This document shows positions 11,301-23,558 of a DNA stretch of 64,000 nt, piece by piece (position 1 is the stretch's first letter; each line of letters begins with the position of its first letter). Below the pieces are notes generated by a model. The model was not told the origin of the DNA and did not search any database. It saw only the letters and a list, made by a program, of their open reading frames with translations. The position numbers and the translations under genes are program-made. The stretch covers positions 8,794,478-8,858,477 of the forward strand of contig CM021315.1 in assembly GCA_010645155.1 (NCBI GenBank). Reading direction: 5' to 3'. The stretch comes from Tigriopus japonicus (lineage: Eukaryota; Arthropoda; Copepoda; Harpacticoida; Harpacticidae).

Positions 11301-14300
11301 CACGGTTTTGCACTTTCCGTGATCTTTTGCTGATTTCTTGTTTTTGGGCTAAAAAAATCATAAAAGTCGAAAGTAGTGAACAAACATTTTTCCAAATTCT
11401 GTCAAATATTGCTCAAACAACCCCAGCATGGCTTGTAAAACTACAAAATACCATTGATTGTTCCAAATTTACAGGTTTCCTGAGAGTATACTATTATACT
11501 ATTTTACTATACTAGTATTTGTTTGCACTTTTTGGTCTTTTTATTTGCATAAAAAGTGGATCTCTTAAAAAAAGTTACCATGAATTTGAAAAGATGGTAT
11601 CAAGCAATAAATAAACGGCATAATCCAAGGAAGGACGTGACGATTTGAGCCGTCTAGTGGCAAAAGATTGTGATAACTTTTAGCTCTTCCTTTTTTGACT
11701 CCATCTTGTGGCAATTTTTTTAAATGTTTTTATTTTTCTGATTCCTGCCGTGTCCCTGCCCTGATGATATCAAGAAAACCTCTCATACTGGTATTCATAA
11801 CCTTAATTAGAACTACTAATAATTGTTTGTCACACAGGTTTCTGATTTGTCATCTTTCTGTATTGGTCATTGGAATTGGTTCCTTGTTGTTCCATTTGAC
11901 CTTGCTCTTCCATATGCAACTCATGGATGAGATTCCCATGATCTATGGGACCTCAGTCATTGGATATTCACTTTACCAGGTATTTCCACTTTTACACATC
12001 TAAACCTAAAGCTCCTTTTTGGGAGGTCATTCAGAAACTTAAAAAGCACTTTTGGAACATTGATTAATTTCAGATAAGAGAACCTTTAGGACGGAAAAAT
12101 TGGCTATTGGCTAGTATGCTACTCACTTACTGCCTCGTGTTCACTGTTGCCTATTTGGCCTTCAAAGATCCTTACATCCATGAGGGCATGTTCATCTTTC
12201 TTACCCTGGGCCTGATTTGGTTAGGCCTTCGCCAATACTATGATTCTGATCATAGCCTTAGAGAACGGGAATGTACTCGTCTGTTTCAAACGGGTCTGGT
12301 TTTGTAAGTGTTATTTTTCCTCATTACTCACGATTTGTGACATAAAATTTGTCCATACAATTATTGGAACCTTCATTGCTTTTTGCAAGGTAATTGAATC
12401 CAAGGACAGATGTATAATTAATCCCGTTGGCTAATTCTGTTAGCCAACGGGATTATTTTGGTCTTTGAATATTGGCTTTCTTTTCTTTAATTTTTGAGTT
12501 TTTTGGGGTTAACAATTTTCGACCATAGGAGACAGATTTGACAGCTGACGGTCCTTGGCTTCACATTATACTTGCACTGTTTCTTAGCACGAGCAAAAGT
12601 CTTTTAAGAGAGCCTTATGTTGTTGAATAAAAACAAAAATGTAAGAAACATTCTTTCAAAGCAAAGCCTCAAAACGGAAAAAAATATATGTAACCTGTTA
12701 CATGATATCTGAAAATCTTCAAAATGCCAAAAATCTCAAGCTGCCCAAATTATCGTGTGCCACCTTACCTTGCTAAACAAGCCAATTCCCTCGTTTTACC
12801 CCTCGGCGATAAGATTTTTGAAGGGCTCTCATGAACCTCTCATTTTATTTCCCATTAGTCAACACATTCTAAATGGTGCTTCTCATTTTATCATGAATTT
12901 TTTTCCTTAGTTACGCATTAGGTGGTCTCTCTTGGAATGCCGACAACCATTTGTGTCCTCGGTTGACTTATATTCGAAGCCACATTCTACCGATTTGGTT
13001 GACTGCTCTCTCCCAACTTCATGCTTGGTGGCATTTCTTCTCAGGCATGGGCACCTATTTCATTATCACTTCCTTCATTGGCTTCCGATTGCGGTAAAGT
13101 ATTTCAGTGCAGGACCACTATTGTATTTTTACAATAGGTCGGATGTTAACTGTTTTAATTCAATTATTCGAGCATAGCAAAGTATTGTAAAAAGTCATGT
13201 TTGAGTTCATAAAGTCAATCGTTGAGGACGTTTGGAAGCACAGTGGAAGTATAGTAAGACAATCTAGAAATCATCATGCCTCAGTTCAGTGAATTGTACA
13301 CGAGCAAAATCATTTATCCTCAGAATTACAGTGCTTCCAGCATGTTGCAACTTTACTTCCGAATGCTCAACAATAGACCTAACAGATCTGCCTTGAAAAC
13401 ACAATTTATTTGCTGAGACTTTACTCTAGCATGGTTGTTGTGACTATACTTTAGTATACACGAGCGTTTTGAATTAGTGCAGTTAACATACGACCAAATA
13501 TTTGACTAGAATGGCTGTCAATCATGTACGAGCACAAAAAAGCACTGAATTTCTTGAGTAGGAGGCTAACAATGATAATTATGTTTTCCTGTAGGAATAA
13601 TTCAATTGTGTTCTTAGACGACGCATTTCAAATTTCAGCTCAATCGAAGGTTGGAGTTACAAGTTATGCCTTCTCAAACTTATGTACTGCAGAGAGCATA
13701 GAATGAATGAATTCGCCCTTTTGTGGTAAAACAATTACCAGAAAAAGGGCTAGTTCAATCATTAGGATTGCACTGAACTTTGAGAGAGTATAACTTTTGA
13801 CTCCGTCGTTCGATTGAGCTGAAAATTGAAATATGTATTCATGTCAACTTAGGAATGCAGAAAAAGTGTAATGGAAGTGTTCCTACGAAAATCATGATTC
13901 ATCTCGTTAGCCGCTTAGTCCAGAGAAATTCAGTGGTTCTTGACAAGCACTATGAGCATTAATAACCGACAGACCTCCCCTTTTTGATAATGATTAATGC
14001 TGTAAAGTATAGTGGGCTTGGACAAATTTGATGAGCCACTATTAAGGCAAGATTTTCAAAGAGACCCTTTCATACGAATAATGTAAGTTGCTGAAGTTTG
14101 AAGTTCACTTTTATCAGCAGAGCAATAATTACGGCTTTGCAGGATCATTTTAATATTTTACGCTAATTGAAAAAGTGTAATCTTCTCCATTGATTCTTGG
14201 TTTTGCCTCTCTGGTTGTACAAATATTTGCCAATAATCAACATCGTTTAGATAGAAAATTTACCCTATTTGTCAAAAGTTATCAAAATAATTGCTCCAAA

Positions 14301-15001
14301 ACATTGAAAAATATTAGTCACAGACAGTAGCATAATAATTTAATAATAAATGGAAATAATGCAGTCTGGGAGAAAAATGAAGATAGTTTTAGGTCCAACT
14401 TTGGATGATTTTGGAATAAATTGATTGGAGCCCTTTCGGTTCATACTTTATGAAAAATAATTTCGATTAAAAATCAATTTGTTTTTAGATTGAAATCGAT
14501 ATTAATTTACAAGATCAAAAGTTGGATTTTATGTTTTTAAAAATTTATCAACACAAAAGTAAATTGGAAGTGGCAGAATCAAAGTAAAAACATCTGTTGG
14601 ATCTTAGCAAAGCTTTTATTTAACTAGATTGAATGTCGCTCAAGCCACCACTAATCACAAAACGGTAAATCATGAAAAATGAAAATACAATATGTCTATA
14701 GTTGATTCACATACTTCATCATGTTTCTGACATTCTTCCGCTCAACATACAAGTGTAAAAATGACCACCAATAACTAATGACGACCACGTAGTGCTCAAA
14801 ACTAGTATGCCCAAAAGAAAAGTACTTGTAAATGCGATTGATTTATAGGTCTCAAAGAACTTGGAACCAATTGGAACCCTATCGATTTTCTTCCTTTTGA
14901 CCATTGTCCCTTTCTTTCTTTTCAGGTTCCTCAACACACCGTTTCATATTCAATGGCGTTGGTTTGGTCCAATTGTTCAAATCAAATCTTCAAATGCCTA
15001 A
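8303..15001 (+). CDS. Acer: Alkaline ceramidase, paralog 1
   Basis: Seen: five exons in frame: 8303-8484, 11838-11979, 12074-12303, 12911-13093, 14926-15001 (TAA); 270 aa, the usual family length. The ATG at 8303 opens MAPLEKIGYFGKP. Multi-pass membrane enzyme of the ACER/brainwashing family, which cleaves ceramide to sphingosine and fatty acid in ER or Golgi membranes. Known ligands are all present: the calcium site D-W-x-E-x-N...E in DWCEHNYEVSFYVAE; the zinc/catalytic S-x3-H...D in GSLLFHLTLLFHMQLMDE with the family spacing (H to D 11 residues); and H-x3-H in QLHAWWH. Compared with the downstream paralog it lacks two introns (after the DWCExxxE segment and after PYIHE). Intron 1 is 3.35 kb and carries a foldback element and a 32-bp tandem array; intron 4 carries another foldback. 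A poly(A) signal follows. Confident. Confidence 0.9.
10020..10468. mobile_element. Foldback MITE family A, copy 1 (in ceramidase 1 intron 1)
   Basis: A 449-bp near-complete palindrome: arms 10020-10240 and 10246-10468 meet at TTTGTGGTAA / TTTACCACAAAA. Termini are CAAGAAGCACTG and CGTGCTTCTTG, with GTGGGAGGCTAGCAATGAGAA inside. It is flanked by a perfect 7-bp duplication GTCCTTT (10013-10019 and 10469-10475). No ORF. Related copies at 13535, 18925 and 26381. Confidence 0.85.
11107..11261 (+). repeat. Perfect 32-bp tandem array, about 4.8 units
   Basis: Units begin at 11107, 11139, 11171, 11203 and 11235, each starting CATGCATATGCACG, and read as identical. The unit contains the palindrome TGCATATGCA and a second dyad GTGCAC. 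It lies in ceramidase 1 intron 1, 577 bases before exon 2. The repeats abut with no spacers, so this is a satellite and not a CRISPR. Confidence 0.95.
12419..12455. repeat. Perfect 16-bp hairpin in ceramidase 1 intron 3
   Basis: Stem TAATCCCGTTGGCTAA (12419-12434) pairs perfectly with TTAGCCAACGGGATTA (12440-12455) around a 5-nt loop TTCTG. No T-run suggestive of a Pol III stop immediately follows. May be the core of a tiny palindromic repeat; function unknown. Confidence 0.85.
13535..13942. mobile_element. Foldback MITE family A, copy 2 (in ceramidase 1 intron 4)
   Basis: A 408-bp palindrome with ends CAAAAAAGCACTGAATTTCT and the reverse complement of CAAGAACCACTGAATTTCT. The centre is near 13725-13740 (TTTGTGGTAAAACAATTACCAG). 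Flanked by ACGAGCA / ACAAGCA (13528-13534, 13943-13949), a 7-bp duplication with one mismatch. Confidence 0.8.
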
Positions 15002-15046
15002 TCGGACTAGAAAACAAGATCTATCTTGCCTACCTTAACAACCATT

Positions 15047-15056
15047 AATAAATAAA
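15047..15056 (+). terminator. Poly(A) signal of ceramidase paralog 1
   Basis: AATAAATAAA, 46 bases after the TAA at 14999-15001. It supports the short last exon. Confidence 0.65.
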
Positions 15057-15524
15057 CCATAAACTACCATACTTCTAAACCCTTTTACGTGCATTAATGA
15101 GAAAGGGCCTACCAAAGCCATCGATCATCGAATGTACTTTTGAAACTGAAAACCACCGCCTTATCAAAGACAATTTTCCCTGTGAAAGAAAGAAAGAATG
15201 AAGGAATGAAGTGTTCATACCCACCAGGTGAAGTTCCTTTCGTGATTGCCAGTCTCAAGCAGGTGGTTTTGAAGATCGATAACGATTCGAGGTCCCTTGA
15301 TCCATTTGGATCAACGTTCACAACGACTACTACTCTGTACATACGTCCACATTACAGGGTTGTCACGAATTAAAGTCTCTTACTCGATGAAGAGTGCTCT
15401 TGACACAATAGGTTGCAGATTAATGCATAAAAGTATTTGTACGAAAAATAGGTTAGTTGTTGAGGGCTTTTGGAAGTAGTGCAGAAGCACATATGAGACA
15501 AAGTAGAAATTAGCTGAATTTGTT

Positions 15525-15707
15525 AAGCGTGCGCCAAGGTGTGCTAGTAGGATTGACTTCAAGTCAACTTCAAGTAAACCTTCTCACTATTTGACCTCAA
15601 CATGAGGTTTGATCAACGAGAAGCATGACTGGAAGCATACAAAGAGGGAAGTTCTCCGCCAAGCAAACTTCCTTTCAGTGTTTCTTCAAATTTGCTGTCA
15701 AAAATTG
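15525..15707 (+). repeat. Dispersed repeat B, copy 1
   Basis: GTTAAGCGTGCGCCAAGG, GTGCTAGTAG, TTGACTTCAAGTCAACTTC and CTTCTCACTATTTGACC recur almost unchanged at 55285-55525. That copy carries about 55 extra bases in the right half. Contains the small palindrome TTGACTTCAAGTCAA. No ORF; class unknown. Confidence 0.8.
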
Positions 15708-16589
15708 CACGCCCCCTGACCTGTTGTTAAGTGCGGGGTTGAAAAGGGGGTCCGAGGAAGAGAAAAAAGGAGAAATGTGGGGTAGCTGAAATCAGGGGGT
15801 GATGGCCTTGAAAGCGGGCGAGCGAACGAGCATAGATATTTAGGAATTTCAAGATCGAAAGGGACCGTCACATTCGAGAAAAGTCAAATTGATGGAGAAA
15901 ACCAGGCAAACACACTCTGAAGTAAACGAGCAAGTCAACTATCGAGCTTTGCCCTCAAAGTATACGAGCTATTATCTTACTCAGAGCATAAGCTACGTTT
16001 TTAGCTGCTCTATTTTTTACTTTGTCTTCTATGGTCCTTCTATGTTTTACTTCCAAAACCGTCATCAACTGAACTTTTGTCAACATCACTTCAAGTGCAC
16101 TCTTGTGGCATTATAATGGAAAGGATGACCTAAGCATATACTTGGGAGATCCTTCACTTGACTTAATTTTGGTGTAGTCTAAATAGTTTCTTATTTAGAT
16201 TGACAGACACCCCAATGAGTTAATGGAATAAGATCACATATTTATGCGCCTATTTTAAATCGCTCAAGTTTACCAAAATCAATTCATTTTAGGCCCTTGG
16301 CCCTTGAGTACACCCTCAGGACAGCAGCGACATTTTAAAGGTTGCTGATGTACTCAATGAGAACTAAAGTGACTTGATTCTGATATACTTGAGCTATTTG
16401 TTTTAGATGAGTTACCAAATGAACTTTAATTAAATTGATTCAAATAGGTTGAGTGTACTAATATTAAGTCATTTTGACATCCTTTGAGTAAACAATCAAA
16501 ACAGATGACCATGAGGAGTGCTATTACTAAATGGCTATAGAATATTCAAGATATTTGAATTAATACAGTATCAGGGTTGGTCAGGGGGA

Positions 16590-17620
16590 TTATCCCCTCC
16601 GAAAAGAGTCCCGTTTATCTCCCTTGGGTTAAACAGGATTTTCCTTCAAGTAGTAAATGGGATAAACGGGATTTTCTTACTTTTCAATCATTTTTCCTAT
16701 TTTTCAAGCATTTTTTCTTTCTCTTCAAGCATTTTTTCCTACCTCACAAGCAATTTTTTCTACGTTTCAAGCATTTCTTCCATATTTCTACAATTATTCA
16801 CAAATTTCCTTAACACTATATTTCCCACAAAATCTCCCTTTTTTCAATTAAGTCCCACACAAAAATTATTTCCATTAGTACAATAGGTTTAAACCTATAT
16901 AAAATTATTAATTATAAACTAAAGATAAAAACCTAGGTCTTTAGCTTTTATTTGTTTGTGTTTCCGAAGTTAAAACGCAGCTTCGTAGCTGCAATTTGAT
17001 AAAGGCAGTCGGGCTCAGTAGGAATATTGCAGGGTTAATTGGTGGACTATCTCAACCATAAAGCGTCGCGTTTATTGGGACTAACGGGATTTTCCTCCAG
17101 GGAATAACGGGGATAAAGAGAATTTCCCTCCTTTTTCAAACATTTTCCCCTAATTTCTAGAAATAAGTTCATTTTTTGTGTCTCTGTATTACATTTACTG
17201 AGCATGAAATTTTCTAAACCTAGATAATCTTCAAGTGTGGAAGATTTTTTCAATTACATCACGTCTCATCAAGTAAGGTCAATTGTAGGCTTTTTGTAAC
17301 ATATTTTTATTAATTTAACAATATTTAACAATTATTTCTGTTATATTTTCTGTTAAATATTGCAAATATATTTCATTGATATTTATATTAAGCCTTTAGT
17401 TTGATCGGCTACTTTCAGGGATGCCAAAAATTATTCAAACACGTCAAACTTGGAACAAACTTGGCTATTTTTTTAATTTATCCACCGGTTCATCCCGTTT
17501 ATCCCCCTATTTTTCCCGGTATTCCTCCCATTTGTCCCGTTTATCCCCCCATTTTTCCCGGTTTTCCCCCCATTTATCCCGTTTCTCCCCCAATTTATCC
17601 CGTTTATCCCCGAGTAAAGG
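16590..17620. repeat. CCCGTTTATCCCC / TTCAAGCATTTTTTCC tandem blocks
   Basis: At 17491-17620 about six diverged units of 20-22 bp read TTTATCCCCCCATTTTTCCCG on the plus strand. The minus strand therefore has about a dozen GGG-or-longer runs spaced 4-9 nt, a strong G-quadruplex candidate. At 16680-16790 TTCAAGCATTTTTTCC-like units repeat about five times. GGGATAAACGGGATTTTC motifs near 16655 and 17080 link the blocks, so this may be one decayed element. Confidence 0.65.
16950..17045 (-). repeat. SINE 3'-tail fragment
   Basis: AACGCAGCTTCGTAGCTGCAATTTGATAAAGGC matches AACGCAGCTTCGCAGCTGCGATCTGATAGAGGC at 60711-60743. That sequence is the (CAAA)n-tailed end of the SINE in the RT gene; here the preceding TTTATTTGTTTGTGTTT is the decayed tail. 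Quoted stretches are shared with substitutions; orientation minus. Confidence 0.65.
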
Positions 17621-18867
17621 GGATAAATCGAAGTACACATAAGGTCTGTAAATATGAAAATAATGATTAGTATGATTTGTAGCCAAATTTAATTACCGAT
17701 TTGGTATTTCACAAAAATAATGGGATTCAAAGTAGTAGTAGTGGTGGTGGTAATGTTTTATGGATAGCAGAAAAATAAAATGTAGCCAAGAAATGCTAGC
17801 AATGCATTAAAACTTGGGCAAAACTTTGTTTACATTTTGAATGTGGGGCCAAAATTGGGAGGTGATTTTCCAACTGTGGTTGAACAAAAGATTTTCACAA
17901 AATTAACAAATGAATAGCAAATTTTTATGAGCTTGAAACATGTCTTTTTGTGATTGTATATGGTCCTTTAACAAACAGCTTACTGGGAGGTCACCGTACT
18001 AATACAGCTCCGGAAATTGAACCCTGACACAAAAGTTTGACCCGTTTTCGAACTTCCGAAAAAATATTGGACACGTAAAATCAGGAATTTTTTGTCGCTA
18101 GGATCAAAGGATGCAGGTGATTTATATTTTATCGGTTCCGCTTAAAGGACTCTATAGTATCCTCCATTTGAGTGCACATTCGTCCAAAAAGTCCATTATT
18201 CCTCGCATTTTTTTTTAATTTGCTGAGCAGGCCCTTGTTATTTCATTTTATTTCCCCTAAAGAAATAAGTATGAGCGAGGAAAGTATGTTAGTATGTTAC
18301 ATTTGAGCCTAGCATATTAGGGAACGATAAGGTATGATAACCCTGTAATCTCTTTGTTGGACATGCAATGGGAATGCTTTTGACATGGTGTAATTTATGA
18401 TGAAGAGACTCAATTTGATCTTTTGTGACGTGGTTTGATCATATTCACATGAATATTTTGATAATTGTAGTAAAAGTCACACAAATCATTTAAATTTTTA
18501 TAATATCAATTCACCGTAACCGTCGTGGTCATTGAACTTTCTATTAAGTGGTTATGTTCTAAAGTGTCCTTGAATTTTATTCATAAATATGAAACAAACC
18601 TAACTTCATGATATAGTAAACATAGAAAACATATTTAATGATCAAATCTTTTTCGCCACAAATCAGGTGACTAATGGCTCACTTTCATGAAAGAAAATTG
18701 ATCCAATGCTTCTAGTGTCAAAAACGTATTTGAAGAAAAAGGTCTTTTCGCCTTTAAGGTCAGGAAATAACTTTTCCAAAATTACAGAATACACCCTTGG
18801 TCACGGTTATTTTGGAGCAAAACTCAAAGGAAAAAGATCCTTTTCAAGTGAAGGGAGTGATAAGATT

Positions 18868-19496
18868 GCTCAAGGATGGCTCAAGCCAGGATCACTTTTA
18901 AAATATACAATGGGTTTGAATAGTCACAAAGCACTGAATTTCTGGAGTGGGAGGCTAACGGTGAGAATTTTTATTTCCCAACAGGATTAATTCAATTGCG
19001 TTCTTTTGCAAATGACTTGTATTCAGTAGACGACGTATTTCAATTTGAAGCTCAATCGAATGACGGAGTGAAAAGTTATGCCTTCTCAAACTTATCTACT
19101 GCAGAGAGAATAGAATGAATAAACTTACTCTTTTGTGGTAAAGCAATCACCAGAAAAGGGCTAGTTCATTCATGCTCGGTAGGATTTCCACTGAACATTG
19201 AGAGAGCATAACTTTTGACTCCGACGTTCGATTAAGCTGAAAATTGAAATACAAATTTAAGTCAACCAAGACAAGGTGACATTTGTAGAAAAACATGATT
19301 GCTTTGTTCCTACAAGAGATCATAATTATTTTCATTGGCCTCTCAGTCCAGTGAAATTCAGTCGTTCTTGGATTGGTGCAATGAAAATTCAACGGAACAA
19401 TATTATATTTGTTGCAAAAACCTCACATTTTAGTATAATGATCGGACCCAGTGCGCATTTTTGAAATCCGTCCTGAATTACAATGGTTCCTGGATT
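18868..19496. mobile_element. TA-type MITE (family D) split by a foldback insertion
   Basis: Left part 18868-18924 (CAAGGATGGCTCAAGCCAGG) and right part 19378-19496 (GAAAATTCAACGGAACAAT, CACATTTTAGTATAATG, CAATGGTTCCTGG) together match the reverse complement of the intact element at 25127-25297. The 446-bp foldback at 18925-19370 sits between them at the position of GATTAGT in the intact copy. Confidence 0.8.
18925..19370. mobile_element. Foldback MITE family A, copy 3 (nested)
   Basis: 446-bp palindrome, ends CACAAAGCACTGAATTTCTGG and GTCGTTCTTG, centre near 19135-19150. Flanks GAATAGT (18918-18924) and GATTGGT (19371-19377) are both one or two changes from the GATTAGT present in the uninterrupted host element. 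Confidence 0.8.
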
Positions 19497-20089
19497 GTTT
19501 GACATCCCAAGGCTAAATGAGGTCATCGTGGTGAAAGATGATTCAACTTAATCCAAACTGGCGTTGTTTTTGAGGCGCTCTGTGCGACAAAATGGAATGA
19601 ATAATCATGCTTTTTATAATAAAAAATCATTCAACTTTTTATCCCATTCAGGCATTTTTCAATTTTTTTCTCTTTGGCTTTCGGTTTCAAATTGCATAAA
19701 CAATATAATTACTTCACATGTCCAATATATCTCGAGCGATGATGCAATGAGAGCTGGAAAGAAGAATACGCAATTTAAAAACTCTCTTAAAACTCAAATG
19801 GCGCCTCTACTGAAATAGTCTTCAATACATACAGTCTATTGACAAAATAATAACTCTCTAAAAATGAAGAATGTTGTTTCAGACAGGCAATATTCTCATT
19901 TCAATAATTGACTTTACCGAGAACCTGTAAATAAACCTATTTTCACATCTTGTTTGACGATTTGCTGAGGGGAATTTCAATATTTCTTCATTTCTTTTGG
20001 CCTAGCTATTTTTGCAAAAATATTTTGCAAATCAAAATAGACGGGAAATCAATTAGGGAATCGGTACAAATACATATTTTAGGTTAATT

Positions 20090-20485
20090 CTCAGATGTTA
20101 AATCTTAGAAGTTGTACGTGCGTTTTGAGAGCACCTCCAAATCCTAAGGAATCGAGGCTAGTTCGATCAATGAAGTCCTCCTCTCTTCTTTATCGGGCTC
20201 CTTCATTGTTCAATTTGTTGCCCATTATTCTTTGTCTGGAATATGTAGGAGCTGATCCTCTAACAGCATTTAAGGCAGGATTGGACAAATTTTTATAAAC
20301 TATTCCTGACCAACCCACTTTACAAGGGTTGTATAGATCTGCCGCCAACAGTAACTCATTGGTAGATCAAATTTCAAACAAACATTAATTATTGAAACTA
20401 TATTAATGATTAACTCTCTTTATAGGGAATCCCATTCCTTGTAGCGGTATTAAAAATTCCGCCCCTCCCTCGAATAAATAAATAA
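20090..20485 (+). pseudogene. Non-LTR retrotransposon 3' end (CR1/L2-like), decayed
   Basis: Plus-strand reading gives the extreme C-terminus of a reverse transcriptase ORF: SLLYRAPSLFNLLP, DPLTAFKAGLDKFL, then a TAA (20296-20298) in place of a sense codon, after which IPDQPTLQGLYRSAA continues in frame to about 20385. The element ends in AATAAATAAATAAA (20473-20485), a typical simple 3' repeat. Everything upstream of the last 80 or so codons is missing, as in 5'-truncated copies. Different family from the 58-62 kb element. Confidence 0.7.
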
Positions 20486-23400
20486 ACTACACAAATTATG
20501 AATATCCTTATTTGGTAGCACTGTTACTTAATACCTTACATTGAACATATCAAAAAGTGGTTTTCACTCCCTATCTATAAAACATTTATCTGTTTATCAA
20601 TCTAGGTAGGTGTAATAACACAGAAATTTGTTAAAAATTTGTCACTTTTCGGATATTTTGGAAGTTATTGCTCTCCGCTGTCTGGATTTGAGATTTGGCT
20701 GAAATAATGGATTAGTTTGTGTGAGAATATTGAATACTTCTTCGGAAGAAGGTTTTCAATACCAATTGTGCTCTTGATCTCATTTCCTATTGGTTCTTTG
20801 ACAAGAGATAAGACAAGGCAATTCTTCAACTCATTATTTGTCCTCTCAAGCTCTGCCTTTCCGACTCAATCGAGAAATTTGAGGTGAGTTTCGCAATCAC
20901 ATTTTCCTTATTTCTTACCTTCTATGATTGTGTAGTCTCAATAAAGTATTTATTTTACTAGTTATAATCTCTTTCAACAAACCTCTTTCAGTCATATTTT
21001 TTCTACTGCATTAAGTTCAAGTTTGAAAAAAAAATCTGCTCGAGTGTGCTTACAAGGTACTTGGATATAATTCTCTTGTAAGTTTTGAGGCTGATTAAAG
21101 AAATGAGCCTTAGTGATGTCATTTCCTAACACTTTTATTCGTTCTCATATTCGAGTTACTGTTTAAAGGAAGCTTTTTCCTAAACCTTGCGAATTCTTCA
21201 TCAAAATTGTCTTATTTGACTTAAATATGAACAAGGATTGCCGAGTGAATAATTTCTAATGAGATTGCCAAAAAAGACAAGAATGACAAAATGCATTCAT
21301 GCCATGATAGTGTTTGCCTAAGTATTCATTGCTAATCAGTTTGTTCTCGGTGTGACTCATTGCTGTCATAGAGATTATTTTTCAATCAACGACATCTAGC
21401 GTCTGATGTGTTATTTATGGCTTGTGTAATTTGATAGCTACTAAGGGCTGAAATAGTACTGCGTTCGTTAATTAGTGAAGGACTACTTACAGGGATGGAG
21501 TGAGTGGATGTTATTTGAAATAGAAATATTGGATTTCTCCCTAAAACTGCATAGTATGAAAACACAAAAAACTAAAAGACAAATCACACGTTTGATGTTG
21601 CTATGGAACATTTTGGCACATCTTTAGGGACAAGATAGGCATCTTGCTGTTGCAATCTATTACTTTAAAGGAGCATATTTTGAATCATAAAACATAAAAT
21701 TGCTAAATCACACAAGACCTTTTTTCACTTTTTAATATCTATCCATATGTACAAAAATATAATTTTTAAAACAAGTCCCAAGTTGGACAAGTTAGCTGAT
21801 GCCCCATTAACAAGTAGAAACTTGAAACCAGATTTATTGAAACGGATCACATTTTGAATATGAAGCAACTCAAGTCAGAAAAGAAATGTGACGTCATCAA
21901 AGTCTCTTATTGGTTTTTAAGAGTCCACAAGCTCAAATATTTTTGTAACAATCACGTCAAACCAAAATTGATTGACACAGTATAACGCAATATCGTAACC
22001 CACAAAGCTAATGATTTTTGACCATAGAGGTCGCTCCAAACAATAAAATTCGACCGCTAGTCGGTCAGTGTCTTTTAGCCCATAACTTGCACATGATATT
22101 TTTGTATGACTTGTTTACTTTGCGTCATTAGAGATTCAATCTCAAACGTCCCTTTTCTCCCTCCCTCGCGATCTTTCCTTCGTTAAATATCCTTTGAATC
22201 CATTCGGGGAAAAACGAGAATGAACCTGTTTTTACCCAGGTATTATTGCCACCCCAGTCATTCGTTCCTCGAGTCCCAACCTCTCTCTTATCTCTGAACA
22301 CAACAAGTGAAAGCATGGGACATGAAGCAGGAGCCCTCTGCGCAAGCTTCACTCCTATTTCGACAAATCTGCCTTATCTTGACCTTCTCCTTGTAAGCAC
22401 AGATGTAAACAAACCCATAGATGGGGCTTCAAACGTCCCTATACTCGTTCGATATTTATTTCAAGTTGAGAATTGTGTAATGAACTCATCGATTAGACTG
22501 TTTGAAGGGCGCGCTTTTTGTTGTCTTGCCTGAGGCAAAAACCACAGAAGGAGTGGTTTCTTGGTTTGAAGAGCCAAGTGCATTTTTTTTAAATGTTAGT
22601 ACATGTAATAAGGATTGCAGTGCGATGGTTCAACAATCAACATGAGGTGCAAGGTTTTTAAAACCAAAGTCAAAACCTGTTTGCCAAATTGTTGGGAGCG
22701 TCAAAGACGGATAAACATAGAATGGTTATGATTTACAAACCCATTCGAAGCCTTTGGAAACTGAGATTTATGTTGATTGAAAATAAAATGGCACGAGAGT
22801 TGTGAAATTGCTAAAAATAATCGAGGGAAATATTTTCAAACATATTGTAAAAAATTTGTATTTCTTTGGAGAATCATTGATCGGGCTCAAAAGTTAAGCG
22901 TTTCTGAATTATTTTTTTTTTCAAAATACAAAGATTGGATGAAAAGAGGTATTTTTTCTATTTTTTGTTATTCAAAAATAATTTGTTGAACAACCCAGAT
23001 TTCATTAATAGATGAAATAAATTCCGCACCAAAAAGAGTAATTTTTTTTTCTGAAACTAGAAAAGTTTGATTAATAATAATAACCTTAAGCGGAAGCATT
23101 GTTTTTCCAAACTTAGGCAAATTTTAAAGCATTTCAGATAGAAAGTAGGGAAAAGCAGAAAAAAGCGTTTTTGAATATTAATATTTTTTTCCCTCTAAAA
23201 ATACTTTTTAGGCTTCACGTTGATTATTCAGACTCTAAGCGTCTCTATGATAGTTACAAGAATATTTTTTTTTTTCGTTTGACAAGTCGAATGCAGCAAT
23301 CAAGATCTCAAAGATCCATCAGTGTTGAAAAGGCCGATCTAGATAGTACACCAAATCCATGATCGTATTTACTAAGAGTGAATTTCTACCCCACCGATTG

Positions 23401-23558
23401 GACTCCTTCTTTGAAGACATGGGGCACACATGAGTTCAAGTCAGTTCGGCCACAATCATCAATCAAAAAGGGTGCGAACCACAAAAACGCGAGTGGGACC
23501 ACTTGGGACCAACTAAAACTGTGATAGAATCCAACGACAAACACACAAAGTGGAACAA

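Larger units (their letters stand above)
15057..23558. other. Gene-free, repeat-filled interval between the two ceramidase genes
   Basis: No host gene found in 8.5 kb. Identified contents: a dispersed repeat at 15525-15707, C/T-rich tandem blocks at 16590-16800 and 17491-17620, a SINE-tail fragment at 16950-17045, a nested MITE pair at 18868-19496, and the 3' end of a non-LTR retrotransposon at 20090-20485. Nothing recognised at 20490-23550, which should include the promoter of the second ceramidase gene. Confidence 0.55.

Noticed and set aside
11048..11333. Overlapping plus-strand ORFs of repeated HAYARFYSALF / SCICTFLQCTF peptides
   Set aside because: They are translations of the 32-bp non-coding tandem array in three frames, not genes.
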